Assembly (NCBI GenBank): GCA_947475525.1
Contig: CANJMI010000024.1
Span: forward strand, 1 to 64,000
Length of the DNA: 64,000 bases
Direction: 5' to 3'
Source: Polyangiaceae bacterium
Lineage (GTDB): Bacteria; Myxococcota_A; Polyangia; Polyangiales; Polyangiaceae
In this document: positions 26,122-35,934 of the stretch, piece after piece
Layout of the letters: every line of letters begins with the position of its first letter
Position numbering within the stretch: position 1 is the stretch's first letter
Program-made: the position numbers and the translations under genes
Notes under the pieces: generated by a model
Told to the model about the DNA's origin: nothing
Seen by the model: the letters and a program-made list of their open reading frames with translations, nothing else
Databases searched by the model: none

Positions 26122-29100
26122 TCACGAATCAATCGCAATCCCAAGCCGCTGGCGAAGGCCGAAATACTTGGGATCCACGGAAAATAGAGTGAGTTCCTTG
26201 ATTCTGTCGCGGTGTGGAATCGCCGCGCTCGCCTCATCGGACCCCTTGATCATCTCGCACGCGAACTCCAGGTCGTGGCAAACCACGAAGCCGGCACGGT
26301 CGGCTGACAAGTCGATCCCGGCGACCCATCGCTTGAGATCGATAGAGCCCCCTTGCAAGAGTTTGGTGACCAGGCTCGTGAGCTGTTCGCGCGCCGGTCC
26401 GTCGATCGCCGGGCGGATCGCCTGGCCGTTCTCTTTCACCGTGCTCTCGAGCTCTGCTGCGACCGGGAAGGCGTCGTGTACCAAGCGAATAGCCCCAAAT
26501 AGCCACGCGCGGAGCCCCGTTCCCGTTGGGACGAGGTGCCGGACGTAGAGGCCGGGACGGTAGTAGGTCATGTGGCGAGCGGCGATGAACGCGCCGGCCT
26601 GAGTCGGCAATCCGGTCGCCAGCGCGGCGTGGCCGAGCATGATCGACGGTGGCGTTGAATGCAGGAAGCCGATGCAGCCAGGAGCCTGCGGGTTATGGAG
26701 GGTTGGCGGAGGCGTCATGCCGAGCACGCCGGCCGCGTAGAAGAGGGTCTGCGGGATCGGGTACGCGAACGACTGGAGGTCCACGGCGTCGCCCGGGTGG
26801 AGGCCGAGTTGTTCGAGTGACTTGGCATTCCGAGCGATGATCGCCGGCTCGATGAGCTGGAAGATCTGCGTGAGGATGGGATCGACGAGCTCGTGGGTCA
26901 GCACGGTTGCCCAGTCCTCCGCCGACACGGCCGTCTTCGCTTCGGCCGACGTTTCCGCACGCATCCGTCCGTAGAAACGGTCTTCGTCGGGTTCGGCCGA
27001 CTTCATCACGTGGAGTGCCTGGCAGGTGCACCACGCCGGGTCGGGCTCCTTCTTGTGGGTGTAGAGCTTGCGGAGTGCGCGATAATTTGCAGGATTGAAT
27101 GGGTCGCGCCGCAGCAGTTCGTGTTGGGATACCAGCGCCTTGTCGGCAAACTGGTCGAGGTCGCTCGCGTAGATCTCCGCGAGGGCAGCCGAGCGCGCGA
27201 GGTCCTCCGGGGCAAGGTCGCGGGCCTTTTCGAGTTGGGCCACAGCGGCATCGACGCGCTCGAGCTTTTCCTTAAAAACATGGGCAAGCCGGTCGTGGAG
27301 TTCGATTCGGCGGGCCGGCTCGGACGCCTTCTCGGCGCGCTCGAGCTGTCCTTGGAGCAACTCGGCGACGTCCTCCCAGTCTCCTTTGCCCTCACGAGCT
27401 TCGATCGAATCGGCCACGGCCTTTTCGCTCTCCGGATCGAGTTCGAGAACGCGCGCAAGCAGGCTGAGTGACTGGTCGTAGTCGTTGATTTGACGGAGGG
27501 CGATTCCGGCGGCCGTGTGGATGTACTTGGCCTTCTGCTTGGGCTCGTCGATGCTTTCGGCGAGCTTGACGACGACGTCGAGCAGCTTTGCCCAGTCTTT
27601 CTCCTCGGAGTAGAGGCGCATCAAACGCGTGAGCACGCGCCGGTCGTCGGGTCGTTCTTCGAGCGCGGCCACGAGGCTCTTTGCAGCCCGAGTCGAGTCC
27701 TTGATGTGGGTCGCAAGAACCTCGCCCATCTCGATCAGCAGCGTCGCGCGGTTTTCTCCTTCGGCGACGTCGAGCTGGCGCTGTTTTACGCGCAAGACGT
27801 CTTCCCATGAGTTTGCCGCCTCGTGGGCTCTCACGAGTTCTTCGAGCGGTGTCGTCGATAGCGGCAAGAGCTCGGAAGCTTCGACGAGTAGGGCGATAGC
27901 CTCGCTCGGACGGTCGAGGAGACGCAGCGCCTTGCCTCGCTGCAACACGGCCTGCCCGCGTTCTTCGCCTTCGAGTGTCGCTCCGAAACGTTCGAATAGT
28001 TTGTCGAAGGTTTCCGCTGCACCGCGGGCGTCGCCCGAATCGAGCTGCACCCGAGCCGCGCGCGAAAGGGCCCCGTGGTCGTCGGGGGCGAGCTCGAGCA
28101 GCGCGTGCACGGTGCTCATCGCCCGTTCGGTCGAGCCGGTTCGAGCGAGCGCGTCGATGAACTGAACGAGGAGTCGCTTCGCATCAGGCTTCGCCAGGGC
28201 ATCGAGCCGCGTCGAGAGCACGGCGTAATGCGACGCAGCCTCGTGGAACTGGTCGCGGTCGAAGGCGATGTCTCCGAGTAGGAGGAGTGCGCCCGCATGC
28301 CCTGGGTCGGCGTCGAGCGCCTTCATGGCGACGTCGCGCGCGCCGTCTGCGTCATTGAGCTTGTCGCGCTTCAGCATCGCGAGCTCGTGGTAGAGGCGAG
28401 CCTTCGCGAGCTTGCCGTCTTTGCGCTCGATCTCGGCTTCGATCAGCTCGGCCGCGCTCGTCGCGTCGCCGCGTGCGAGGTACGTCCTGCGGAGCGCCTC
28501 GGATGCGACCGGGTTTTCGGGCTGAGCTTCGAGCGCGAACTTGTAGCGTTGAATCGCTCCGTCGCGGTCTCCGTGCTGCTCGAGGATATTGCCGGCACGA
28601 TTCCATTGTTCGGCCCGCGCGTCCGGGGACTCGGCCTTTTCGGCGAGCGACTCGACCGCGGTGAGGGCCGCCATGGCGTCTCCCATTGCGGCTCGGACAT
28701 GCGCAAGCGCGTCGAGAGCCGCGGCGTTCTGAGGCTCGATCTGTAAGATCGCCTCGTAGGCGTGCCGGGCCCGCTCGGGCGAGCCAATTTGTTGCAAGAG
28801 GATGCCACCTTGCGCGAGCAGGAGTTGCACGCGGCGTGTCGGCTCGGCGGCCACTTTGAGCGCGCGGTCGTAGAGCACACTCACATCGTCCCAGCGGTCG
28901 AGTGCGCGGTAGTGGCGCATCAGTGCCGTCAATGCAGCTTCGCGGCTCGCGTCGAGCGCAAGCACCTTCTCAAGGGTGTCCGCGGCCTTGGCGTGGTCGA
29001 GGAACTCTTCGTCGTGAATGCCCGCAATTCGCTCGAGAAGCGCGATTTTTTGGCGCGGCGTTGCGCTCATCGTCACCTGTTGCTCGAGGTTTACGAGCAG

Positions 29101-31482
29101 CTCCGAATAGCGGCCGGTGCGGCTGTAGACGCGGTCGAGACCGCGAATAGCAGCGAGGCAACCGGGGTCGAGCTCGAGGGCCAACGTGAAGCGCCGTTGT
29201 GCTTCCGAAAAGTCGGTGAGATTGTCTTCGTAGATTTCACCGATCCGCGCGAGCGTCTCGGCGCGTGCGGTTCCCGTAAAGGCCTCGGCCTGCCGCTCGA
29301 GGAGCTTGACGTAGCCGGCCCAGTCTCCGTTGCGCTGGTAGAGCCGCGCGAGGGCGTCGACGGTTTGATGGTGCCCAGGATCTTCCGCGAGATTCACCTC
29401 GTAGAGGGCGCGTGCGCGGCCGACGTCGTTCAGGCGGGTCTCAAGGGTTTCGGCGGCTTCTGACCGAAGGTCACGAGCCCGCTGCGGAGTCACGGCGCGA
29501 TCCGCGCGGGTGACCAGCACGGCGATGAGCTCGTTCCACTGTTGTGCTTTTCGGTAGACGTCCGTCATGCCCTGAAGCGCGCCTTCGTGGGCAGGCTCGG
29601 CGGTCAAGACGGTGTCGAAGCATGGCAGCCCAAGGTCCGGGCGGTTGATCTTCTCGATGTACCAACGGCCGAGTCGCATGAAGAGCGCGATTCGCGTCTC
29701 TTGTGGCAATCGTGGATGTGCGGAGACTTCGTGGAGTTCACGCATCGCCTCGGCCCAGAGGCCCATGTCCAGACCGGCGGTGCGCTCGAGATCGTCTGCG
29801 TAGACGTCGTTTTGAACGTCCTGCGCCAACGCTTGCGCGAAGGCGAACGCCGCCTGCTCCTTGTCGTCGAGCGGCCCCGCATAGAGCTGCCCGATCTTGT
29901 TCAAGGCACGCGCACGTTCGCTGTGGCTCGGGTTGTTCTGGCTCACTTCGAGAAGCTTTTCGACGAGCTCGTCGAGCTTGTCTTGCGCTTTGAGCGCCGC
30001 CTCGTAGCCAGTCTGTGCGACGTCGTCGTTGGGGTCGATCGCGAGGATCGCTTTGAACGCGTCTTCCGCGGCTTGATGGTTCTTGAGCTTGCTGTCGAAC
30101 AGGCGCGCGGCCCGGAAAAAGAGCCCCTTCTTTGCCTGGCTGGCTCGGTCGCGAGCGGCGTCGCCTTTCGCTTCGCGGACAGCTGCGCTCTCTTCGCCTT
30201 CCGCCGCGAGGCGGGCTGCGTCCTCGACATCGAGCATTTCGGCCGCAATCAAAAAGGCCTCCGCGACCTTCTGTGGATCCGCGCGGCGCTCCAACGTGAG
30301 CTCGAGCGAGATCGCCGACTCGGCATCGTTCGGATCTGCCACGAGCGCGTCGACAGCTGCCGTCAGCTCCTCTTCTCCGATGGTGCTGCCCCCTTGGTCG
30401 AGTGGACCGAGGACTTCCAAAATCGCGTCCAGGCTGGGTCGAACGGCCGGGTTTTTGTCCAGCAACCGCGCGCAAAGATCGCTCAAGGGTTGAGCGACCC
30501 AGCCCTTCGGGGCAAGCTCGATGGCACGCGACGGCTCGCGGGATGCGCTGTTTAGCGCGAGGTCGGCCGCGGACGTGCCTTCGATCGGCGGCTTGCCGGT
30601 CAAGAGCTCGAAGAGCACCGCGCCAAGGCCATAGAGGTCGCTCTTCGTGGTGCTGCCCTGGCCCTTGAACTGTTCGGGCGCGAGGCTCTTGACGCGATTG
30701 GCACTCGCGGAGTCGATGTCGGAGTGAATCCAGGCCGACCACAGGAGGTCGCCGCCACCGTCGATAAGCTCCACGCGCGTCGAGCCGTCTTCGGTCTTGC
30801 CGACGAGGATGTTCTCGAGCTTCACCGCACCGTGCGGCAGCTTTCGAGCATGAAGTGCGCGCAACGCGGCCACGACCGCGTGCAAAATCGGGCGCGCCTC
30901 GTTGATGTGAAGTGCTCCGCTGCGGCCGATGCGCTGCGCGAGTGGGCGCCCGTCGAAAGCGTCGTAAGCGACATAAGGTTTTCCGTCGACGATCCCGGCC
31001 GTGATGTTGGCAGGCAGGTTCGTGGCACCGAGCGATGCCGCGAGGCGGTTTCGCGTCAGGAACCGGTGCACCGAGCTCATGTCGTGGACGGCTGCGGCGT
31101 GGAGCACCTTCAAGGTGACGCTCACGTCGCCGCGCTGGGCGGCATAGACGGTCCCGTTGGCACCGGCTCCGATTTTGCGGGTGATTCTGAGGTCACCAAA
31201 CGTGTCGCCGACTCTCAAACCGACGGGCGCACGAAGCACCTCGTCGATGATCTTGGAGAGCTGGGAGGACGCGTCGCTCTTGGTGCCGAGGACGGCTTCG
31301 ATCAGCGCGGCGACGGCGTCCCGTTGCTGGCAATGGTCGGTTAGCGCGCGCGCAAACGAGGCGGTCGATGCGGTTCCGCCGACCTCGCGAGGCTCGAAGC
31401 CGAGCACTCGGCTCGACAGGTCCATCATTTCCGCGAGCGAGTAAAGTCGCTCGAGCTCTCCCCGAATCAGTTCGATCGACAT
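26122..31482 (-). CDS. Very large pseudokinase with TPR repeats
   Basis: 1786 residues. Residues about 95-360 are a Ser/Thr kinase-like domain: glycine loop GAGANGTVY (106-113), VTLKVL with Lys125, and SLAPEQF (APE) with SDLYGLGAVLFELLTG. The catalytic HRDxKxxN reads HGAVKLEN (217-224), so the catalytic Asp is Ala219, and DFG is DGG (241-243). Phosphotransfer is therefore doubtful. Residues about 370-1500 are tandem helical TPR-like repeats (ALDADPGHAGALLLLGDIAF is typical). The last 300 residues are a helical domain that I do not recognise. No signal peptide or membrane helix, so it is probably a cytoplasmic scaffold. It stands alone, 116 bp downstream of the FtsB-like gene. Confidence 0.85.
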   Translation of the reverse strand: MSIELIRGELERLYSLAEMMDLSSRVLGFEPREVGGTASTASFARALTDHCQQRDAVAALIEAVLGTKSDASSQLSKIIDEVLRAPVGLRVGDTFGDLRITRKIGAGANGTVYAAQRGDVSVTLKVLHAAAVHDMSSVHRFLTRNRLAASLGATNLPANITAGIVDGKPYVAYDAFDGRPLAQRIGRSGALHINEARPILHAVVAALRALHARKLPHGAVKLENILVGKTEDGSTRVELIDGGGDLLWSAWIHSDIDSASANRVKSLAPEQFKGQGSTTKSDLYGLGAVLFELLTGKPPIEGTSAADLALNSASREPSRAIELAPKGWVAQPLSDLCARLLDKNPAVRPSLDAILEVLGPLDQGGSTIGEEELTAAVDALVADPNDAESAISLELTLERRADPQKVAEAFLIAAEMLDVEDAARLAAEGEESAAVREAKGDAARDRASQAKKGLFFRAARLFDSKLKNHQAAEDAFKAILAIDPNDDVAQTGYEAALKAQDKLDELVEKLLEVSQNNPSHSERARALNKIGQLYAGPLDDKEQAAFAFAQALAQDVQNDVYADDLERTAGLDMGLWAEAMRELHEVSAHPRLPQETRIALFMRLGRWYIEKINRPDLGLPCFDTVLTAEPAHEGALQGMTDVYRKAQQWNELIAVLVTRADRAVTPQRARDLRSEAAETLETRLNDVGRARALYEVNLAEDPGHHQTVDALARLYQRNGDWAGYVKLLERQAEAFTGTARAETLARIGEIYEDNLTDFSEAQRRFTLALELDPGCLAAIRGLDRVYSRTGRYSELLVNLEQQVTMSATPRQKIALLERIAGIHDEEFLDHAKAADTLEKVLALDASREAALTALMRHYRALDRWDDVSVLYDRALKVAAEPTRRVQLLLAQGGILLQQIGSPERARHAYEAILQIEPQNAAALDALAHVRAAMGDAMAALTAVESLAEKAESPDARAEQWNRAGNILEQHGDRDGAIQRYKFALEAQPENPVASEALRRTYLARGDATSAAELIEAEIERKDGKLAKARLYHELAMLKRDKLNDADGARDVAMKALDADPGHAGALLLLGDIAFDRDQFHEAASHYAVLSTRLDALAKPDAKRLLVQFIDALARTGSTERAMSTVHALLELAPDDHGALSRAARVQLDSGDARGAAETFDKLFERFGATLEGEERGQAVLQRGKALRLLDRPSEAIALLVEASELLPLSTTPLEELVRAHEAANSWEDVLRVKQRQLDVAEGENRATLLIEMGEVLATHIKDSTRAAKSLVAALEERPDDRRVLTRLMRLYSEEKDWAKLLDVVVKLAESIDEPKQKAKYIHTAAGIALRQINDYDQSLSLLARVLELDPESEKAVADSIEAREGKGDWEDVAELLQGQLERAEKASEPARRIELHDRLAHVFKEKLERVDAAVAQLEKARDLAPEDLARSAALAEIYASDLDQFADKALVSQHELLRRDPFNPANYRALRKLYTHKKEPDPAWCTCQALHVMKSAEPDEDRFYGRMRAETSAEAKTAVSAEDWATVLTHELVDPILTQIFQLIEPAIIARNAKSLEQLGLHPGDAVDLQSFAYPIPQTLFYAAGVLGMTPPPTLHNPQAPGCIGFLHSTPPSIMLGHAALATGLPTQAGAFIAARHMTYYRPGLYVRHLVPTGTGLRAWLFGAIRLVHDAFPVAAELESTVKENGQAIRPAIDGPAREQLTSLVTKLLQGGSIDLKRWVAGIDLSADRAGFVVCHDLEFACEMIKGSDEASAAIPHRDRIKELTLFSVDPKYFGLRQRLGIAIDS

Positions 31483-31598
31483 CTCGATTTGGCTCTCGTT
31501 GCCGCCTGCGCGGTGAGGGATCTATAGCCAAAGCGTCGGGCGCGGGACAGTGCGAAAGATGCCGCACGGCGTCGCCAGGGTGGGCGAGGGTGCTCGCG

Positions 31599-31919
31599 TC
31601 AGTCCGGAAACTGAAAGACGACTTCGCTCTGCCGAATCATTCCAAGGTCGTCACGTGCGAGCCGCTCGACCGAAGCCGGGTCGTCCCGAAGGGTCTTGGC
31701 TCGCGCCCGTAGCGTATCGATTTCGCGGCGCAATTCGACATTTTCGCGGTCGACGGAGCTGAGCTCCTTCTGCACCGTGGAGAGGCGCGGCAGCCCTTCT
31801 CTCGAGAGGACCATCACCGGCACGCTGCCGATGGCAAGCGCCAGCAGGCCGATCGGGAGGCCTCGCTCGATGAGGAGCGTCCTTCGGGACGGGCCGGGCG
31901 GCTGCGGCTGTGGGCGCAT
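31599..31919 (-). CDS. FtsB/DivIC-family septum formation initiator
   Basis: 106 residues from the ATG at 31919 (a TTG 39 bp upstream is less likely). After a Pro/Gln-rich cytoplasmic start, there is one membrane helix ([19 protein letters not shown]). A periplasmic coiled coil follows, [21 protein letters not shown], then [20 protein letters not shown]. The last segment (ARDDLGM..xxEVVFQF) is the hallmark of FtsB, which links FtsL and FtsQ in the divisome. Divergent from the mutase gene. Confidence 0.85.
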   Translation of the reverse strand: MRPQPQPPGPSRRTLLIERGLPIGLLALAIGSVPVMVLSREGLPRLSTVQKELSSVDRENVELRREIDTLRARAKTLRDDPASVERLARDDLGMIRQSEVVFQFPD

Positions 31920-32020
31920 GCTCGCCTCCGCATCGCACGCCTCGCCGTTGCGTACCAACTTTTCGGCTAGGGCCCCACGGTCGTTGCCGTGCGCGGCGGT
32001 CGAAGGTAATTCCTAAGCAA

Positions 32021-33682
32021 ATGGCGACCGGAAAAGACGTATTTCGTGGGCGACTTCTCGAAGCAAGCCGAGGTGCGAGGCGCCGCAGCGGCATTCTGTC
32101 GGGCGGCCCGAGCGAGGCCCAACATGACGCCGCCGATCTCTACGACGAGGAGTCGCTCGCGGCGCTTGGGTTCGAGCCTGGCCGCGATCTCGGTTATCCG
32201 GGAATGCCGCCTTTTACGCGGGGCGTGCAGGCGAACATGTTTCGCGGCCGATTGTGGACGATGCGGCAGTACGCGGGATTCGGGACCGCAGAAGAATCGA
32301 ACCGCCGCTACCGTTACCTGCTCGAGCAAGGGCAGACGGGATTGTCGGTCGCCTTCGACTTGCCCACCCAGATGGGCTTCGACAGCGACCACCCGCGGGC
32401 TGCGGGTGAGGTCGGTCGCGTCGGGGTCGCCATCGATTCGCTTGCCGACATGCGGGCGTTGCTGGCGGATCTGCCGCTCGAGCGCGTGTCGACCTCGATG
32501 ACGATCAACGCGACCGCCCCGATGTTGCTCGCGCTTTACGTCGCGGTAGCGGAAGAGCGTGGCGTGGCCCGCAGCGCCCTGCGCGGCACGATCCAGAACG
32601 ATATCTTGAAGGAGTACATCGCGCGTGGCACCTACATCTTCCCGCCGCGCCCTTCGCTGCGCTTGATCCGCGACGTCTTCGCCTTCGCCGAGCGCGAGCT
32701 GCCCTCGTGGAACACGATTTCAATCAGCGGCTACCACATGCGTGAGGCCGGCAGCACGGCTGTTCAAGAAGTGGCCTTCACGTTGGCGGACGGCATCGCC
32801 TACGTCGAGACCGCGATCGCCGCTGGGCTCGACGTCGACAGCTTCGGCAAGCAGCTCTCCTTTTTCTTCAACGGACACAACAACTTCATCGAGGAGGTTG
32901 CGAAATTTCGAGCCGCGCGGCGCCTGTGGGCGCGCATCATGACGGAACGGTTCGGCGCGACAAACGAGCGCGCGATCGCGTTGCGTTTCCATTGTCAGAC
33001 AGCGGGGGTGACGCTCCAGGCCCAGCAGCCCCTCGTCAACGTCGTTCGGGTCGGGCTTCAAGCTGCCGCGGCCGTGCTCGGAGGCTGTCAGTCGCTCCAT
33101 ACCAACAGCTACGACGAGGCTCTCGGGCTGCCGACCGAAGCGGCCGCTACGCTCGCGCTCCGGACCCAACAGGTGATTGGTTACGAGTCGGGCCTGGCCG
33201 ATTTCGTGGACGCCCTCGGAGGCAGCTACGCGGTCGAGTCGCTCACCACCACGATCGAGAAAGGCGCGACCGAGTACATCGCGCGCATCGACAAGCTTGG
33301 TGGAATGGTCGCGGCGATCGAGCAGGGCTACGTCCAGCGCGAGATCCAAAACGCAGCCTACCAGTATCAACTCGACGTCGAGGACAAGCGGCGCATCGTC
33401 GTCGGCCAGAACGAGTTCATGTCGGAAACGCCACCGATGCCCGTCCTCAAGATCGATCCCGACCTCGAGCGCTCGCAGGTGGAGCGGGTTCGAGCGTGGC
33501 GCGCCGGCCGCAATGCCGATGCGCAGAAGCAGGCGCTTCTCGCGGTCGAACAGGCGGCACAGGGCGACGTCAACATGCTTCCGCTCCTCATCGACGCCGT
33601 TAAGGTTGGCGCAACCGTCGGCGAGTTGAGCGATGTCCTACGTGGCGTGTGGGGACAGCACCGCGAGACGCTAACCCTCTGA
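32021..33682 (+). CDS. Methylmalonyl-CoA mutase-type acyl-CoA mutase, catalytic subunit
   Basis: 553 residues from ATG 32021, preceded by aaggta. It comprises only the TIM-barrel catalytic domain: [66 protein letters not shown]. The Tyr of RQYAGF and the Arg of EYIARG fit methylmalonyl-CoA mutase; isobutyryl-CoA mutases have Phe and Gln there. The C-terminal B12-binding domain is absent, so a separate small subunit must exist outside the window. It isomerises methylmalonyl-CoA to succinyl-CoA, or a close analogue (ethylmalonyl-CoA mutase cannot be excluded), via adenosylcobalamin. MeaB at 23004 is its likely chaperone. Confidence 0.88.
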   Translation: MATGKDVFRGRLLEASRGARRRSGILSGGPSEAQHDAADLYDEESLAALGFEPGRDLGYPGMPPFTRGVQANMFRGRLWTMRQYAGFGTAEESNRRYRYLLEQGQTGLSVAFDLPTQMGFDSDHPRAAGEVGRVGVAIDSLADMRALLADLPLERVSTSMTINATAPMLLALYVAVAEERGVARSALRGTIQNDILKEYIARGTYIFPPRPSLRLIRDVFAFAERELPSWNTISISGYHMREAGSTAVQEVAFTLADGIAYVETAIAAGLDVDSFGKQLSFFFNGHNNFIEEVAKFRAARRLWARIMTERFGATNERAIALRFHCQTAGVTLQAQQPLVNVVRVGLQAAAAVLGGCQSLHTNSYDEALGLPTEAAATLALRTQQVIGYESGLADFVDALGGSYAVESLTTTIEKGATEYIARIDKLGGMVAAIEQGYVQREIQNAAYQYQLDVEDKRRIVVGQNEFMSETPPMPVLKIDPDLERSQVERVRAWRAGRNADAQKQALLAVEQAAQGDVNMLPLLIDAVKVGATVGELSDVLRGVWGQHRETLTL

Positions 33683-33762
33683 AGTTGTCGCTCGAGGACC
33701 GGACCATCCCTTAGGGCTTCTTTTGCCGCCCCTGCAATCGTGTAGGGGGGGAGGGTTCCAGT

Positions 33763-33790
33763 TTGACAATTGGCCCCCCTTGCGTATCCT
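33763..33790 (+). promoter_or_regulatory. Strong sigma-70 promoter for rpsB-tsf
   Basis: TTGACA (33763-33768) and TATCCT (33785-33790) are separated by 16 bp; the -35 is exact consensus. A CCCCTGCA-atcg-TGTAGGGG hairpin (33729-33748) sits just upstream. Transcription should begin near 33797, giving a leader of about 160 nt before the rpsB ATG. Confidence 0.75.
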
Positions 33791-33800
33791 TGCCGCCCCC

Positions 33801-33849
33801 GCGACCAGAGGAATTCCTTTGGTCGCAGGCTGCGCCCTGAGGTGCAGCC
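33801..33849 (+). promoter_or_regulatory. Two-hairpin rpsB leader, probable r-protein autoregulatory element
   Basis: Two adjacent hairpins lie in the 5' leader. The first, 33801-33826, begins GCGACCAGAGGAATT and is almost fully self-complementary (one G-T position that would be a G-U pair in RNA). The second is GGCTGC (33828-33833) with GCAGCC (33844-33849). Genes for S2 often carry a leader bound by S2 itself. The structure is seen in the sequence; autoregulation is inference from other bacteria. Confidence 0.5.
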
Positions 33850-33956
33850 ATGTTTGCCAACTCACACGCTCTCCAGCACGTACCGGCGGCCCGGTGCTGC
33901 GCCATGCGCGGCGACCCGTCGGGGAGAGCGGAGGAACAACCGGAAGGAAGTGCATT

Positions 33957-34871
33957 ATGACCGAGAACCTTGTCACTGAGACGCCTGCGACCGAAAACCT
34001 TGCCCCTGAGGCACTCGCGCCCGAGGCTTTCGCGCCCGAGACCGCAGCAACGGAGCGGTTTGAATACGCTGCCGGCGACAACACCATCGACCTTCGCCAG
34101 CTGATCGAAGCCGGCGTCCACTTCGGGCATCAGACCCGTCGCTGGAACCCCAAAATGCGCCGCTACATCTACGGCACGCGCGCGGGCATCCACATCATCG
34201 ATCTCGACCAGACGGTCACCCTGTTCAAGCGCGCCTACGACTTCATCGTCCAGGCCGTCGCTCGTGGTGGTCACGTTCTCTTCGTCGGTACGAAGCGCCA
34301 GGCGCAGGAAATCATCATCGACGAGGCACGTCGCTCGGAGATGTACTTCCTGACGAACCGCTGGCTTGGCGGTACGCTGACGAACTTCCGTACGATCAAA
34401 GGTGGCCTCGAGCGCCTCCGCACCCTCGAGCGTATGCGCGACGAAGGCACCTACGAGCAGCTGCCCAAGAAAGAGGTCGTCCGTCTTGAGCGCGAGCGTG
34501 AGCGGCTTGAGAAGTTCCTCGGCGGCCTGAAGGGCATGGGCGCGCTCCCCGCAGCGCTGTTCGTCGTCGACCCGAGCATGGAGCTCATCGCGGTCTCCGA
34601 GGCACGCAAGCTTGGCATTCCGGTCGTCGCGATCACGGACACGAATTGCAATCCCGAGTTCATCGACTACGTGATCCCCGGCAACGACGATGCCATTCGC
34701 TCGATCTCGATGATCACGAAGCGCATCGCGGACGCGTGCATCGAGGGTCGCCTTCGTCGCAAGCACGATGATTCGGGCCACGGTGGTGGTGCTCAGGGGG
34801 GCGGCGATCGCGGTCGTCAGGCCGAGGTTTCGGTGTCGCGCTTCCGTGCTGATCGCGGCGGCGCTCGCTGA
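33957..34871 (+). CDS. rpsB: 30S ribosomal protein S2
   Basis: 304 residues, longer than the usual 240-260. The ATG at 33957 follows ggaaggaag; an upstream reading of the frame is not supported by a ribosome site. An extra Glu/Ala/Pro-rich N-terminus (repeats like TENLAPEA) precedes the S2 core: [67 protein letters not shown] Gly/His/Arg tail extends the C-terminus. Both extensions probably lie at the ribosome surface. First gene of the rpsB-tsf operon. Confidence 0.97.
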   Translation: MTENLVTETPATENLAPEALAPEAFAPETAATERFEYAAGDNTIDLRQLIEAGVHFGHQTRRWNPKMRRYIYGTRAGIHIIDLDQTVTLFKRAYDFIVQAVARGGHVLFVGTKRQAQEIIIDEARRSEMYFLTNRWLGGTLTNFRTIKGGLERLRTLERMRDEGTYEQLPKKEVVRLERERERLEKFLGGLKGMGALPAALFVVDPSMELIAVSEARKLGIPVVAITDTNCNPEFIDYVIPGNDDAIRSISMITKRIADACIEGRLRRKHDDSGHGGGAQGGGDRGRQAEVSVSRFRADRGGAR

Positions 34872-34919
34872 AACGAGCAGGACCCAAGGCACAGACCGTC
34901 CGACTCCAGGAAACGAACA

Positions 34920-35846
34920 ATGGCTATCAGCATCGAATTGATCAAAGAGCTTCGCGAGCGCACCCAGGCCGGTATGGCCGACTGCAAGTCTGCGCTCTCG
35001 GAAGCCGACGGCGACATGGATAAGGCTCTCGAAGTCATCCTAAAAAAAGGCCAAGCGAAGAGCGCCAAGCGCGCAGGTAACATCGCCGCCGAGGGCGAGG
35101 TGACCGCAGAGGTGTTCGGTAACGGTCGCGAGGCCGTGATTGTCGAAGTCAACATCGAGACCGACTTCTCTGCGCGCAACATAAAGTTCAAAGAACTCGC
35201 GCAACGTGTTCTCGCGGCGGCGAAGGCTGCCCCGGCAGGCGCGGCTCTCGAGACGCTGTCGTTCGAGGGTAAAAATCTCGTCGATGACGCCAATGAGCTC
35301 ACCGCCATCGTCGGTGAGAAGATCACGTTGCGTCGCTCGAAGAAACTCGCCCTCGCGGACGGGAAGCACGGCTTTTGCTCGAGCTACATCCACATGGGTG
35401 GCAAGATCGGCGTCGTTCTCGCGCTCGAGACTTCGTCTCCTGCGGTGGCCGAGAATGCGGCCGTGCGGACGTTCGCCGAGGAAACGGCGATGCAGGTCGC
35501 GGCGATGGAGCCTCTCGCGCTTACGAGCGCAGAGCTCGATCCGGCGATGATCGAAAAGCAGCGTGCCCTCTTTTTGGCCCAGCTCAGCGAAGAAGCGAAG
35601 CCGAAGCCGGAGGCGATGTGGCCGAAGATCATCGACGGCAAGGTCGCCAAGTGGTTCCAGGAGGTCACTCTCGTGGACCAAGAGTCAGCGCAGCACAAGA
35701 AGGCGATAAAGGAGCTCATGGCTGAGGCTGGTAAGGCCGCGGGCGGTGACGTGACCATCGTTGGCTTCGCGCGCTTTGCTCTCGGTGAAGGCCTCGAGAA
35801 GAAGGTCGAAGACCTGCGCGCAGGCGTAGCCGAGCTTCTCCAGTAA
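34920..35846 (+). CDS. tsf: Translation elongation factor Ts
   Basis: 308 residues, typical of EF-Ts. The N-terminal UBA-like domain starts SIELIKELRERTQAGMADCK. The EF-Tu contact TDFSARN has Ser where most have Val. Core dimerisation segments include MGGKIGVVLALE and MQVAAMEPLAL, and the end is QVTIVG-like (GGDVTIVGFARFALGEG). It catalyses GDP release from EF-Tu. It follows rpsB by 48 bp, the usual gene order. Confidence 0.97.
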   Translation: MAISIELIKELRERTQAGMADCKSALSEADGDMDKALEVILKKGQAKSAKRAGNIAAEGEVTAEVFGNGREAVIVEVNIETDFSARNIKFKELAQRVLAAAKAAPAGAALETLSFEGKNLVDDANELTAIVGEKITLRRSKKLALADGKHGFCSSYIHMGGKIGVVLALETSSPAVAENAAVRTFAEETAMQVAAMEPLALTSAELDPAMIEKQRALFLAQLSEEAKPKPEAMWPKIIDGKVAKWFQEVTLVDQESAQHKKAIKELMAEAGKAAGGDVTIVGFARFALGEGLEKKVEDLRAGVAELLQ

Positions 35847-35880
35847 ACGAAGCGGGGAGCTGCTCCTCGCAACACGTGAT

Positions 35881-35912
35881 GCAAGCCTCGGCGGTCATTC
35901 GTCGGGGCTTGC
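35881..35912 (+). terminator. Possible terminator hairpin after tsf
   Basis: GCAAGCC (35881-35887) pairs with GGCTTGC (35906-35912), with an inner partly paired loop. It lies 34 bp after the tsf stop and before the convergent lipoprotein gene. There is no real T run (gtcgtttgt follows), so the call is weak. Confidence 0.35.
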
Positions 35913-35934
35913 GTCGTTTGTAGCCGCGAGGCCG

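Noticed and set aside
25403-26548. Plus-strand frame encoding GFAAGTDFF repeats
   Set aside because: It is the reverse strand of the AAKPKK repeat; the minus frame carries the Fic-like domain and continues as a plausible protein.
32021-33682. Isobutyryl-CoA mutase
   Set aside because: The Tyr and Arg at the substrate-selective positions match methylmalonyl-CoA mutase instead of the Phe/Gln of isobutyryl-CoA mutase.
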